Positions 10,775 to 22,456 of a stretch of 64,000 nucleotides of DNA are shown here, piece after piece. Made by a program: the position numbers and the translations under genes. A model generated the notes under the pieces. That model saw nothing but the letters and a program-made list of their open reading frames with translations. It had not been told where the DNA came from and did not search any database. The stretch covers positions 1-64,000 of the forward strand of contig CAMVSQ010000001.1 in the NCBI GenBank assembly GCA_947170225.1. The letters are read 5' to 3'. Every line of letters begins with the position of its first letter. The stretch's first letter is position 1. The DNA comes from an uncultured bacterium. GTDB taxonomy: Bacteria; Patescibacteriota; Gracilibacteria; Absconditabacterales; Absconditicoccaceae.

Positions 10775-11314
10775 ATGAATTTACAAGAATTGAGAGCATC
10801 CTGTACTGATAGAAAAATACCTATAATAAGCATTGAGACTGAAAATTTTTTGTGAAACCACTTGAGACAATATAAACCAAAATTTTGCTTGGAAATTGGT
10901 AGTGCTGTGTGATATAGTTCTATTTTTGTGGCAAATACTATCAAAGAATGGTGATGAGTATTGTATTCTTTTGAAATATCGTATCCATCTTATATGGAAG
11001 GGCTACAAAATATTTGAAAGTATGGATTGAAAAATTTAATTGTATACCCCTTTGATTTTCAAAAAATAGAGCTAAAAGAACTGATTGGACACACAATTGA
11101 TTTTGCCTTTGTAGATTGACAAAAAAATCAGTATGCTAATTATTTGATAAACATTAGTAATATTTTGAACACAAAACACAGTATAATACTGGATGATGTG
11201 ATTAAATTTAAAACTAAGATGTCTACATTATACTGATATTTGGAAAAAATGCAAATTGATTATCAAGAATTTGATATGGAAAAATGAGATGGAATTATTG
11301 TATTGAAATCTTAA
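10775..11314 (+). CDS. SAM-dependent O-methyltransferase-like protein
   Basis: 179 residues. The class I methyltransferase fold is visible: motif I CLEIGSAVGYSSIFVA (about 37-52), an acidic strand end LYSFEIS, and IDFAFVDGQKNQY (~117-129) followed by SIILDDVI. This is the pattern of the catechol/caffeoyl-CoA-type family, which in bacteria includes tRNA-modifying TrmR. It is shorter than most members. Divergent from rnj with ~100 bp between. Substrate not predictable. Confidence 0.75.
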
Positions 11315-11338
11315 GTAAAAATTTATATTTTTTTGTTT

Positions 11339-11367
11339 AAAAAAGCATATGTCATAGGGCTTTTTTA
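11339..11367 (+). terminator. Weak terminator
   Basis: AAAAAAGC...GCTTTTTT with an imperfect interior, 25 bp after the methyltransferase stop. The stem is short and mostly A-T. Confidence 0.4.
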
Positions 11368-11454
11368 TTATATTTTTATTTAATCTTGAATATAAAAAAA
11401 TATTGATTATAAAATCATCCGCAAAAAATTTTATTTAAATATGGGTTTGTAGAT

Positions 11455-12813
11455 ATGATCAAAGATTTGACACAATGAAAAATTACAAAGACGTTGATTT
11501 TGTTTGCTTTGCCGATGATTTTGGGAAACATGATCCAGCAAGTGTACAATATTGCAGATACTATTATTGTTTGAAGATTTATTTCTGACACTGCTTTGGC
11601 TTCTGTAGGTGCAGCATTTCCTATATTTTTTTTGTTAATTTCTATACCGATTGGATTGGCTACATGAGCGAGTGTAATCATATCTCAACTTTTTGGTGCA
11701 AAAAAAGATAAAGATGTAAAGAAAGCATCTTACACAGCTTTAATAGCTGCATGAATTTTGGGGATAATTGTAAGTTTTGTCTGAATCTTTTTGTGTAAGC
11801 CAATATTGGTTTTGCTGAATACTCCTGCAGATATAATTTTGTGATCTCAACAATATTTGCAGATAATTTTTGCATGTGTAGGATTTTTGTTTGTATTTGA
11901 TATGGCTACATCTACCTTTAATGCTTTGGGAGATTCTAGGACTCCTCTAATATTTTTGACCATATCTGCAGTATTGAATATATTGCTAGATTTGCTGTTT
12001 GTGATCAAATTTGGATGGGGAATTGCGGGGACAGCTTGGGCTACTGGGATTTCTTGTATAATAGCGACCATACTTGCTGTATGGACACTGCTAAAGAGAC
12101 TAAAAACATTTAACACTGAGAATTTGGACAAAGTTTTTGACTTTTCATTTTTGAAAAGCATGACAAAAATTGCTGTACCAGCAATGTTAAACCACTCTTT
12201 GGTAGCAGTATGAGCTTTGGCTATACAAGCAATAATAAATTGATTTGGAAATAATGTAATTGCATGATACACTGCTGCTTCCAAAGTAGATACTTTGGCA
12301 ATGTTACCAATTATGAATTTGTCTGTGGCATTGGCTACTTTTGTAGCTCAAAATCTATGATCTGGAAAAATTGGTAGAGCAAAAGCATGATTTAGATCTG
12401 CACTAATAATTTCGATTTGCTTTGCTATATTTATGGGTATAATCATACTTTTGTGGTGAGATATGATAATGAAGTTATTTTTGGATAGTGAAGTAAACAG
12501 TGAAATCATTGAATTTGGAAAAGGATATCTCATGGTCGTTGCTTTTGGATATGTTTTGATGTGATTTTTGTTTAATTCTGGAGCGGTATTGAGAGCGTCT
12601 GGGACTATGAGACCGTTTGTGATTAGTACTATAATATCAATTTGAGCAAAAATTGCTGCCGCCTATTTGTTGGTGTGAGTTTTGGGAGCAAGTGTAATTT
12701 GGTGGAGTGTGATTATAGGTTGGTGAATTGGGGCAATAATTTCTATGCGAGCATATTTGAAATGAAGTTGGCAAAAAACTAAGATAATAAACGATAATGT
12801 TTTGAAAATTTAG
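11455..12813 (+). CDS. MATE family efflux transporter
   Basis: 452 residues, usual for the family, with about 12 hydrophobic segments. Exports drugs or metabolites in exchange for H+ or Na+. Seen: PMILGNMIQQVYNIADTIIVGRF near the N-terminus and the internal pseudo-repeat PAMLNHSLVAVGALAIQA around residue 242, each opening one half of the transporter. DinF/NorM-like by sequence; substrate unknown. Gly is TGA at many transmembrane positions. It stands alone, followed by the small-RNA region. Confidence 0.9.
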
Positions 12814-12852
12814 TTTGCTGATTAAGAATTTGATATAAAAATTGGAAATTAC

Positions 12853-12880
12853 TTGACTTTGAATTTTATTTTGCTACTAT
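12853..12880 (+). promoter_or_regulatory. Promoter of small RNA candidate 1
   Basis: TTGACT, 16-bp spacer, TACTAT. It resembles the promoter of the second unit 230 bp downstream. Confidence 0.65.
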
Positions 12881-12886
12881 CATTGT

Positions 12887-13042
12887 GGTCTAGTTTTTCT
12901 TCAGGGAGGAGGCTACCTTTGTTTTGCATGATTCTTGGTAGGTAAACTGCTTTCCTCCCTACCATTTGACATCAAAGGAGAATTTGTATATATCAAGCAT
13001 TGCTTGAGCAAGCTAGGATGTATGTTGATCCTAGCTTTTTTT
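12887..13042 (+). ncRNA. Small RNA candidate 1 of a tandem pair
   Basis: About 156 nt from the predicted +1 to a strong terminator. No reading frame of note. Internal pairings GGGAGGA/TCCTCCC and, mutually exclusive, GGTAGG/CCTACC suggest two alternative folds. Length and lone-standing nature would suit 6S RNA, but I cannot show the 6S bubble. It is not upstream of a gene that would make it an obvious riboswitch, because a second complete unit follows. Confidence 0.5.
13012..13042 (+). terminator. Terminator of small RNA candidate 1
   Basis: GCTAGGAT/ATCCTAGC stem followed by seven T. Confidence 0.85.
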
Positions 13043-13081
13043 GTAAATAATGAATTTATTGATAATTTCTTTTAATATTGC

Positions 13082-13109
13082 TTGACTTTTAATATTATTT
13101 TATTATAGT
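13082..13109 (+). promoter_or_regulatory. Promoter of small RNA candidate 2
   Basis: TTGACT, 16-bp spacer, TATAGT; near-copy of the first unit's promoter (CTTGACTTT in both). Confidence 0.65.
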
Positions 13110-13115
13110 TAATAA

Positions 13116-13312
13116 CACAAAGATGGAGAGGTGATAGCAAGAACTTCAGGTTCTTCCTATATTATAAATCAATTCAGACGCGTTTTTTTAATACTACACT
13201 TCTCTTTCTTTGTTGTATGCTATGGAATCCATACGCATAATGTCATATATATACTCCAATACTTTTTGTGTTGGACCAAGACTAGGATGATTTTGTATTG
13301 TCCTAGTTTTTT
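13116..13312 (+). ncRNA. Small RNA candidate 2 of a tandem pair
   Basis: About 197 nt. Inferred long-range stem CACAAAGA..AGAG with CTCT..TCTTTGTTG, a local hairpin AAGAAC/GTTCTT, and the same 3' end style (CAAGACTAGGATG, terminator) as unit 1. Similar promoter, similar terminator and shared TATATAT tract upstream of the terminator argue that the two units are diverged duplicates. Confidence 0.5.
13281..13312 (+). terminator. Terminator of small RNA candidate 2
   Basis: ACTAGGA/TCCTAGT stem followed by a T-run. Stem sequence CTAGGA is shared with the terminator at 13012-13042. Confidence 0.85.
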
Positions 13313-13389
13313 CACTTGAAAAAAAAATAATTTATTGTAAATTAGTTTATAGTTTGTTTGTATTGTTTTTAATTTATAAAAATTTCATA

Positions 13390-15867
13390 GTGGATTTATT
13401 AGCGATTTCTTATAGTAATATCTGACCATTTAAGTGAAAAAAGAAGAATATCTTTTTTAAAAATTGAAAATATTTGATCAAAGCTCCAATTGGAAGTGGA
13501 AAAAGTTTTTTGTTTTTTGATGGTCCTGTCTATGCTTTGTACAAGTACAGCTCGAGGAATATTTTGAATACCGATAGCAAAAATTGATTCATAAAATTGC
13601 TTTTTGAGCAAGATGAACAAAAATATTTGATAATCAGGAATTTGGAACAAGGGAAAGCAAAAGACATCTGCAAATCTCAGTTTTTTACAGTAGATTGAAA
13701 TTTTGAATTTGATGGCTCTGAAATTTTGGAAGATTGAAAAAAAGATATCCAAGAAATACTAATTGAAAAATGATTAAAATTAGATGAAATAGTTTTCAAA
13801 AATGAGACAGATTTGGATTGAACTTTGAGGTGATATTTGCCTCCAAAAGAGGTTTTTTTGAGCACGGTTTTCTTATTGCAAGATAGTGAAAATATCTTTG
13901 AATTGCAGCCAGCAGACAGACTTACTGTCATGAAAAATATCTTTAATTTAGTCTGAATTGATGATGTAAAAGATCAAATCGCTGACAAAAAAAAGGAAAT
14001 TCAAACCACATTGAAAATAAAATCTGACACTACCCTATTCGACAGTAAAATTAAGATAAGTTTGAATAATTATATCAGAGATTTTAGAAATATTGAAAAT
14101 AGCAAGATAGTCGAAATCAGTAGCGAAACATCTGATTTTGTGAATGAATTAGAAATGATTGCCGAAAAAGTAAATATTAATGATTTCAGTATGGAATGAT
14201 TTGATATGGAATTAAGTGGAAAACTAGAAAATAAGATAGCTGAAAAAATGAAAGATTACCAATGATTTTTGTTGAATCTACAAAATACAGAAAAAAATAT
14301 AAACGAGAAAAGAGAGAAAATATTGTGATTTAATACCGAAAAATCTGGTATTGAAAGGCAAATCTTTTCTATCGAACAGAAAATTTCATGATTTGATCCT
14401 GAAAAAATAAATTTGAAAAAAAAGAGAAAATTAGAGCTATTTAATGAGATGGAAGGCTTGCAAAAATGAGTAAATTATAATGTGCAAATCCCAAATGAAT
14501 TAAAAGATATGGACTTAAAGGTCTGAAATGATTTGGAGTCGATGGATGAACTCGTAAATCAAATCACAATCCAATGAAAATCACTGGCAGATCAAAAAAA
14601 GTTGAGAGAAAGCCAAATAGAAACTGCAAAAATCAAAATTGAGTCACAAAATAAGAATTTAGAAATTGAAATGAAAAATTTACAAATGAATATTGAGTGA
14701 ACGAAGTGACAGCTGAAAAATGTGGAAAAAAGAATTGGGGAAATAGATAATACAATAAACAAAGAATCACAGTTTGATTGTGCAAAGATCAATTCAAATT
14801 GCCCTTTTGTAAAAGAAATAAATAGATGAACTTTCCAAGAATTGGAAAGACAAAAAGGAAATTTAGAGAAAGAAAAGTCTGAGCTTATGACGAAATTGGA
14901 ATGATTTGAAAAATTATTGAATGGAAAAAAGTGACAAAATCTCGATTTATGAGAGAATCAAAGTATTTCAGATTTGACCAAAGAAATTGGAAATATAGAT
15001 AGACAAATTCAATCATTGAGATGATTTTTAGCACAAATCGATTTCAAAAAAGTACAGGAAAACTGGCAAAGCTGGAAAGGTTTGAATATGGAAAGTCAGT
15101 CTTTGGACAAAGAGATCTTGGAATTAGAAAATTGAGCAAAAGAATTAGAAAATCTGAAAAATGAAAAAATCAAATTATCACAACAAATTGAAAATATTGC
15201 TTGAAATATTGAAAGTCTAAATAAAGAAATTCAGGACTTAGAAAATCAAAAAACTGAACAACAAAAACTAGTAGATAGTTTTGAAATCAGAAAATATGAA
15301 GAATGGGATAAAGTAAACAAAAATATGGAAAGATCATTGCATGAAATCAAAGTCTTGGTCGATGATTTCAAATGAAATTCATTGGAAATAGAAAAGCTGA
15401 AACAAGATGAAATTATGGTAAAAAATCTTCATCAAATTTTCTCAAAAGAATTATTGTTGTTTGTTTTGGAGTGATATTTGCCGATTTTGACTGATATAAT
15501 CAATGCTCTACTCGCACAAGTAGTAGATTATACAATAGATATCAAATTGAAGCAAAAAGGAGAAAATTTGGAAATGGATGTAAAAATATATGATGAAAAA
15601 TGAGAAAGAGATATCAAATCTCTGAGCTGATGACAGAAAGTCATTTTGAAACTCGTACGAATGCTCGCAATATCAAACTATATCAAGTCTCCAATGCTAT
15701 TTATGGATGAGACTATAAATAATTTGGATCAGGACACAGTCGGAAAGGTCGCTGAAATGCTATGAAATTTCGTAAAACAGAGAAATGTAAAACTATATAC
15801 AGTCACGCATAGCCAACAAATTCAAGAAATGGATATTTGGGATGAGGTGGTAGAAATTAAGAATTAA
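13390..15867 (+). CDS. SbcC/Rad50-like AAA ATPase
   Basis: 825 residues; GTG start chosen because VDLLAISYSNIGPFK is the typical first strand of SbcC/Rad50 and no upstream ATG exists. Walker A APIGSGKS at ~30-37; two long coiled-coil stretches (about 200-640) around a short hinge with SNCPF (a possible zinc-hook-like CP, but only one Cys); C-terminal signature SLSGGQK, Walker B MLFMDETINNLD and the H-loop THS. These proteins hold DNA ends and drive a nuclease partner; no sbcD/mre11 gene is adjacent. Glycines of the LSGGQ signature are TGA TGA, direct evidence for the code. Confidence 0.9.
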
Positions 15868-15944
15868 GAATTTTATTCATTCACACTTGATTTTTTGGTT
15901 GCAAATAATATCAATAAGTCATTATTTCTTAATTATTTATTACT

Positions 15945-16403
15945 ATGAAATACAAGCAAGCACTCAAAGAATTGTGAAAAGATTTTGACCCATTTTTACA
16001 TTTGGAAAAAGATGAATTAGTTGATGAAACTGAGAGATTTTTTGTAATTCCTGCTCGTGCTCCTTATGTCGAAAATCATTTATTGATTATACCAAAGAGA
16101 AAAGTTTATGTTTTGAGAGAATTAACAAGTGAAGAAAAAGAAGAAATGTATGATTTAGTAGATAAATGGTCAAGGAAGTTGCATACAATCCATCATGGAG
16201 TCAATCTACTTTTGAGAGATGGTTTGGTTTGAGATTGAGAAACCGAAATACAAAAATCTGTGAACCATTTACATTTTCACTTAATCCCTGACTGCCCTAT
16301 TTGAGCTGAAAATTTGAGCAATGATGATAGAAAATGGTATACTGATGAAGAATATTTGGATTTGGCAAAGTGAATTAGAATGAAGTTTTTGGGAAAAAAA
16401 TAA
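15945..16403 (+). CDS. HIT-family hydrolase
   Basis: 152 residues. Histidine-triad nucleotide hydrolase or transferase. The triad is visible as NHLHFHLIPD (about 109-118) with the upstream strand VIPARAPYVENHLLIIPKR. It follows the SbcC-like gene by ~77 bp on the same strand and ends in a clear terminator, so the two may be co-transcribed. Substrate unknown. Confidence 0.9.
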
Positions 16404-16443
16404 AATATTTTGTATTTTTTTTACATTTTGTCAATCTAATATT

Positions 16444-16465
16444 AGTCCCAAATGGGACTTTTTTT
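16444..16465 (+). terminator. Terminator after the HIT gene
   Basis: AGTCCC/GGGACT with loop AAAT and seven T. Confidence 0.9.
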
Positions 16466-16492
16466 GATTATTTTTTGATTTTGTATTATAAT
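16464..16492 (+). promoter_or_regulatory. Promoter of the LytM/lysozyme-like gene
   Basis: TTGATT, 17-bp spacer, TATAAT. The -35 overlaps the T-run of the preceding terminator. Confidence 0.65.
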
Positions 16493-16524
16493 AATAGTGT
16501 ATTTAATATTTAACAAATACTAAA

Positions 16525-18483
16525 ATGTTTACTACAATTAATTTCAGATCGTATAAGGCTATTTTAAAATGGATTATAGCTATTGTGGCTGTGTTTTTGG
16601 CTTTTGTGGCAAATACATGAGCAGAAAGCATTTATCAGTCGCAGATTGATACTGATTCATTTGATATACAAAATGCCAAACAAACGATTGATACTTTGCA
16701 AAAAAGTATAGATTCAATAGTGGAACAATTGTATGATTTGGATGACAAAGAATTGAACGACAAATGATCTGTGTCAAATAAATATAAAGAAATAAGGAAA
16801 GAAATCGTAAATGTTATCCAAGATATAAATAAAACTACAGAATATGTTTCTACTATGGTTTCTAGGATTGCTTTGTTTAAAAAACAAATACAAGAAAATA
16901 CATTGGCATTGAAAGAGACTAGGGAATGAATTAGTGTTTCTAGAGAATATATTCAAGAATTTTCAAATTTTTTGTATAAATTAAATAATCAGATTTCTTA
17001 TGGTAATGAAATTGACGATGTGAGGCTTTTGGCGTTGTCGGACAATATTTCTGTATCGCTGTCAAATGAACAAATGGTAAAATCTATATTGAATCAATTT
17101 AATGATATGATGAATTCTCTAGATGTGGATGAAGATAGACAAGTACAAATTATAAAAACACTAAATAAATTGAAACTTCAAGCTAGTGAAAATGTAGAAT
17201 CATATTCCGCTATACTGTCTGCATTGAATCAAAAGAAAAATTATTTGGTACAGTTTATGGAATTGTACAAAGAAGATAAGCTAGCTGAACAGAAATTTAG
17301 TGTAATATTTGACAATATAAAAGATGTTTATACTGCTATACAGTCTATAATCTGAAATATCGTAAAAAAAGATTATTCTGATGCAACTTTTGATATGAAT
17401 GAAAAAATGAAACAAGCTGAAAAATTTTATAGCGATACAAATGCCTGATCATCTAATTTCCAAGTTTTAGCTTGGCCAATCTATCCTATCCAAGAAATAC
17501 AAAAATATTTCAGAGATCCTGATTTTGAAAAAGAAAATGGAATTCCATTTCAATGAATCCAAATTGTGGCTGGACAATGATCGCCAGTCTACTCTGCAGG
17601 AGATGGAGTTGTTTATCATGTATCAAACAATCCATGAATCTGAATCAATTGGGCTTTGATCGTCCATCCAAAATGATATACTACAGTTTATTTATACTTG
17701 AACAATATAGTAGTAGATAAGTGAGATGTGGTAAGAAGATGACAAATTATCTGATATTCTGGATGAGAACCATGAACAAATGGTGCTGGATTTAGCTCTG
17801 CTGGTCCAAATTTGACTTTTATAGTATTTAAGGACTGAGTAGCACTGGATCCATTGCAGTTTTTGGATTTGAGTGTGATAGAAAACAAAGACATCATCCC
17901 AGATGAATACAATATAAAATATTTGAACGACAAATATGCTAGGACAATTGATATTTCTGAAATAAAATTTGCTAGCGGTGATACAGTGGATGAAAGAGCT
18001 GAATCATTTTTGAATGAATACGGAGTTTGAGCTTATAGACAACTAGCATTTTGGGAAGATGCAGTAGTAAATACAAAAATTGATAGGGATGTGACTATAT
18101 GTATTGCTTTTGCTGAAAGTACATTGGGTAGATATTTGACCACAAGCAACAATATATGAAATGTGTGAAATGATGACAGTGGAAATAGGGTTTCATTCTC
18201 CTCTGCTCTAGCTTGAGCTAGGTCTATCGCTGATACTCTAAATAATATACATTTGTGAAATTATCACACAATCAGTCAACTTAGTAGATATGGAAATGTG
18301 GATGGAAAAATTTATGCATCAAGTACTATAAACTGGCAAAGAAATGTGACAAAATGTTTGAGCCAGATCAAATGATATTATGTGCCAGAAGATTATCCTT
18401 TTAGGATCTGACAAAATCCAAGATTGACTGGAGAGGATGAGTGAATCAAAGCTGAAATGATTTATGTAAAAAGAGTAAATTAA
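16525..18483 (+). CDS. Secreted EnvC-like protein: coiled coil, degenerate LytM (M23), lysozyme-like domain
   Basis: 652 residues. N-terminal membrane anchor or signal (about 13-33), then coiled coil (40-310), then an M23/LytM fold (about 340-455) with VRRGQIIGYSGGEPG. The zinc ligands are gone: the usual GxDxxA Asp is Val (QIVAG), YAHL is YLYL, and HLHFE is NLTFIVF (429-435). This is the pattern of EnvC-type LytM factors that activate amidases instead of cutting. The C-terminus (about 500-620) has CIAFAESTLGRY with E531 and a following NNIGNVGN, as in soluble lytic transglycosylases. Likely acts on septal peptidoglycan. Own promoter and terminator. Confidence 0.8.
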
Positions 18484-18503
18484 AAAAAAACATATGATTT
18501 CAC

Positions 18504-18527
18504 AAGCCCCAAATGGGGGCTTTTTTT
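18504..18527 (+). terminator. Terminator
   Basis: AGCCCC/GGGGGCT stem, loop AAAT, seven T; 20 bp after the LytM-like gene. Confidence 0.9.
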
Positions 18528-18572
18528 GATAACAAAAAGTTTTCAAAAGGATGAATTTTTTGTTGTTTTAGT

Positions 18573-18600
18573 ATGGCAAAAAGTTATAATTACCGTGTTA
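18573..18600 (+). promoter_or_regulatory. Promoter of the AbiEii-type pair
   Basis: TTGTTT, 16-bp spacer, TATAAT; 25 bp upstream of the first ATG. Confidence 0.55.
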
Positions 18601-18625
18601 TAGTTTATTTGACTTGAAATAAAAT

Positions 18626-18922
18626 ATGCACAAGGCAACATTGCGAGATAGATTTGGAAAAGTTGATATAAAACAGGACAAAGTATATACCATTTTGAGG
18701 GTTTTACAATTTGGGACTTGGTCTGACTTTTTGGAGTTAAAAGAAAGGTACTGAATGGAAGAGATTTTGCTTGTTGCAAAGCAATTTTATTTTAATTTAG
18801 ATGATCTGACTAGAAATTTTTTAAACATAAAATATGGTCTGGATTTACCATTAAAATGAACATTAAATGAAATTACATCTGGATACAGTCTTAGATTCCA
18901 AGAGGAAATCTTTGTTAGATAA
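18626..18922 (+). CDS. Probable antitoxin partner of the AbiEii-like toxin
   Basis: 98 residues, ATG to TAA. I do not recognise the family from sequence. It begins with a basic stretch and a helix pair (VYTILRVLQFGTWSDFLELKERYG, then MEEILLVAKQF) that could be a small DNA- or toxin-binding domain. Its last 56 bp overlap the start of the downstream nucleotidyltransferase gene in another frame, so the two are translationally coupled. Antitoxin role is inferred from this arrangement; it is shorter than classical AbiEi. Confidence 0.65.
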
Positions 18923-19484
18923 ATTTGGTTGGACCAAAGATTATGGATTTTATTTAGCTTGAGGGACTGCTCTATCTTTGCAATATGGGCATAGGAAAAG
19001 CGAAGATTTTGATTTTTTTAAAGAATGAGATTTTGATATAAATTGGCTAAAAGATCAGCTTAATAGGCAATGATTTGAGTATAGAGTAACCTATCAAGTA
19101 CCAAATACTTTGTACATTAGTGTAAATGGAGTAAAGATTAGTTTTATTTGAGTGAAAAAATTGACTTTGATTTATCCTTTGATTTCCACTCCATACTTTG
19201 ATATGGCAAGCGACAAAGAGATTTGAATTATGAAGCTAATAACTATCCCAGCAAGGAGAGAATTAAAAGATTATGTAGATTTGTATTATTTGACAAAAAA
19301 ATATGATATAAATGAATTGATTGAACTGATTCCACAAAAATATTGAGCAAAACAAAATTTGTTTGTTTTGAAAAAAGCACTACTGTATACTGAAGATTTG
19401 CTGGAAAATGTGGAATTTATAGGCAAAGCTGTACCTTTGAAGACCATGAAAAAACATTTTGAGGAAGTTGTTGAATTTATCTAG
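18867..19484 (+). CDS. AbiEii/AbiGii-family nucleotidyltransferase toxin
   Basis: 205 residues. AbiEii toxins are DNA-polymerase-beta-fold nucleotidyltransferases of type IV toxin-antitoxin and phage abortive-infection systems. Seen: YLAGGTALSLQYGHRKSEDFDFF (35-57), which contains the GG and the paired acidic residues, and a C-terminal RELKDYVDLYYL. Overlap with the preceding gene and a shared promoter support an operon. Whether it targets phage, tRNA or host growth cannot be told here. Confidence 0.85.
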
Positions 19485-19496
19485 ATTAGATTATTT

Positions 19497-21950
19497 ATGC
19501 TAAATTATGGGATATTGTGAATTAATGCTAGAAACCTATCGTATATAAAAAAATTTAATGGAAAAAAGGAAATCCGTCTGGCAAATGACAAATTGGCTAC
19601 AAAAAAATTTTTGTCTGAAAGATGAATTCCTTTTGCCAAAACCTATGAGATAATCAAAGATCGTAAACAGCTTTTTGATATTGATTTTGGAAATTTGCCG
19701 AGTAAAGATTTTGTGATCAAGCCAAATAGATGATCAAAATGAAAATGAATTTATGTAGTCAAATATTTGTGAGACATTGATGATTGACAGCAAGAATTGC
19801 CAAAAAATCGTTTTGAAAAAATGAAATTTAAATTTCGCAAGATGTTTGATAGATTTCAAAATATGCCAAATTTCCCTTGTAAATATAAAATATGAGGCAA
19901 TATAGTATCGGACAATGATTTGAGGAGGTTTGTTTTGGATGATTTGGATGGAAAAAATTCTATGACAAACGGAAATGACAAGGTGATTGTAGAAGAAAAA
20001 TTGGTGCCATGAGATAATTTCAAAAATTTTTGTGAATTTGGATTGGCTGATATGAGGATTATCGTATTTAATCTAGTGCCTGTATGAGCTATGGTAAGAA
20101 TCCCAACAGAAAAATCTGGAGGAAAAGCTAATTTGGCAGCATGATGAATTTGAGCATGAATAGATATAGGAACTGGGATTATCAAGTCAGTTTATGTAAA
20201 CCACAAGTCATACACAAAAAAATTTCCTGAAAAATATAAACATTTGAAATGACTAAAAATACCGTATCGAGATGATATTTTATTGTGGTCTAGCAAGATA
20301 CAGTATTTTGTAAACTTGTGATATTTGGCATTGGACTGGGTAATAACAGACGATGGGCCAAAGCTTTTGGAGATAAACGCCAGAGCTGGACTGGAATTAC
20401 AAAATATTACTTGAATAAAATTGGCAAAGATTTTGGAAAAAATTTCAGATTTAAAGATAAAATATCCGGAAAAATGAGTAGAAATAGCAAAAACACTATT
20501 TTCTCAAGAAGAAAAAGAAATAGTAAGTCAAAAAATTTTGTATCTATCTCAAAGGTGAAAATTGAAGATAAAAACAGATGAAACTAGATATTACAATGAA
20601 ACATTGGTCAAAGTAGATACAACAAAATCAGAAAATTATGTGTCAAAAGATATTTATGAATGGATCAAATCTTTTAGTCCAGAGGAAACAACTCTAGTAC
20701 TGTGAGAAAATGATATCACTATAAAATGAATAAAATTTTTGTTGGACAAAAATTTGGCCGAAAATGAGATTGTTTTGTGAAATAATACAAGTTCTAATTT
20801 TTTCATCAAATCTATAAATAAAACTGAAGAAAATATCAGCATAATTGATACAAAAAATATTGAAATTCATGAAAAAAATAGGTTGCACACCATTGATGAT
20901 GAAATTAGCAGAATTAGCAAAAAAACTATATTATCATCTATACTAAAACCTATAAATTATATTGAAGAATGGGATAAGTTTTTGTTGAATAATGGGAAAT
21001 ATAATCCACAATTTAGATATAATTGGCCAAAAGATGATATTTTGCAGTCTATGACAAAAAATCTTTTGTCTTTAAAAGATGAATTAAATAAAAATCTGTA
21101 TAATGAAAAATTTTCTAAATTATTTTTATGAAAAATAGAAGAACTGCTGTGTAGGATAAATTTGATAAATGCTTATAAAAAAAAGGATTTTAAAAATATA
21201 CTGTTTTACAATGAGAAACTTTATGGAAAAATTGACAGTAAATTGCTAAAAATGTCCAAAGACAAAATTTTTGAAAGTAGCAGTGAAAAATCTTTTGATT
21301 TATGAAGGGAATTGACCATAAATGAGGTAAAAGATAAAATAGAAAAATATTTACAAAAAAAATGAATAAAATGAATAGATATTGTGGTATCTATGGCACA
21401 TTTGAGCAGAATTAGTGTAATTTTTGGTAAAAGACCAAAAATAAAAATTAGCTGACTAATCCCTTTTAAAGAAAAAGAATTGGACTCTATACTTGCTCAT
21501 GAAATAGATACACATTTGACTAGGTACATAAATGGATGAAAAACTATGCGAAAAATATTTAAAGAATGAACTTGATTTTATCTTACTGATGAAGAGTGAT
21601 TTGCTATTTTTAATGAGACCAAATATGTACAAAATGGCTATGAAAAATTTACTAATTATAAGATGTATTTTTTGATTTCAGAAGCTCAAAAATATTCTTT
21701 TGCAAAATTGGTCAATTTAGCCCTGTTTTTCTATCCAAATAAAAATTTAGAGACTATATTTAAAACTGTAGTAAAAATAAAAAAGGGCATAGAAGATACT
21801 AGTGTAATAAGTGAATGAGCTGTATATTTCAAGGAAAAAGTTTATTTGGATTGATATAAAAAAATTAGTGAGTGGGTAGAAAAATGAAACAGTATTGAAT
21901 GAATGTATAGGGGAAAAATAAAGCTTGATGATTTAAATTTAATAAAATAA
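19497..21950 (+). CDS. Fused ATP-grasp ligase / DUF1704 metallopeptidase
   Basis: 817 residues. N-terminal half (about 1-330): ATP-grasp of the alpha-L-glutamate-ligase-like type, with FVIKPNRGSKGKGIYVV as nucleotide-binding lysine loop and a closing LLEINARAG that gives the metal ligands E292 and N294. C-terminal half (about 370-810): DUF1704, with HEIDTH (668-673), the NGGKT lead and DEEGFA (698-703), the counterpart of the family's QEGLA box. Eukaryotic relatives of DUF1704 (MATCAP) remove a C-terminal Tyr from tubulin; ATP-grasp ligases add amino acids to carboxyl ends. One chain may thus ligate and remove a residue. In other bacteria the two are usually separate adjacent genes. It starts 12 bp after the toxin stop. 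Confidence 0.88.
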
Positions 21951-21954
21951 AATT

Positions 21955-22440
21955 ATGGTCAACTACGAAATATTTAAATATTGATCGCATAATACTATAA
22001 GCGATTATGAAAAAATTAGACATATAGCTTATAAGGAAAATATTGAAAATAATATTTTGGTTGGTACTGTAGAAAAACCAAAATACGAACTATTTTTGTT
22101 ATACAAAGATTGAACTGTTGTATGATTTTGATGATACAATGTAAGCAACAAAGAACTACTCTCACACAACTATACTATTGAAAATTTGTATATATTAAAG
22201 GAATTACAATGACAATGATTAATGGCAAAACTTTTTAATTTTATACAAGAAGATATAAAAAAAAGTGGCAAAAAAATAATAAGATTGGAAGCAAAAGTGG
22301 TTGAAACAAATAGTCCTTCATTGAAATTCTTTGAAAAAAATTGATTTTATAAATATTGATTTGCTAAAAACAGAGTTTATGATAAAAAAAATTGAAAATA
22401 TATTTGAACAGTTTTATTGGAAAAAATAATTAATATTTAG
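21955..22440 (+). CDS. GNAT family acetyltransferase
   Basis: 161 residues; starts 4 bp after the ATP-grasp/DUF1704 stop, so it is in the same operon. GNAT motif A is visible as LYILKELQGQGLMAKLFNFI (82-101), and motif B as NSPSLKFFEKNGFYKYG. Likely acetylates or conjugates an amine; GNAT-type enzymes can also form peptide bonds. Substrate unknown, but operon context suggests action on the same peptide or protein tail. Confidence 0.85.
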
Positions 22441-22456
22441 CTTTTTATATAAAGGG

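Noticed and set aside
14810-14830. Rad50 zinc hook in the coiled-coil hinge
   Set aside because: Only one CP-like site is visible near SNCPF and no CxxC pair, so a true hook is not supported.
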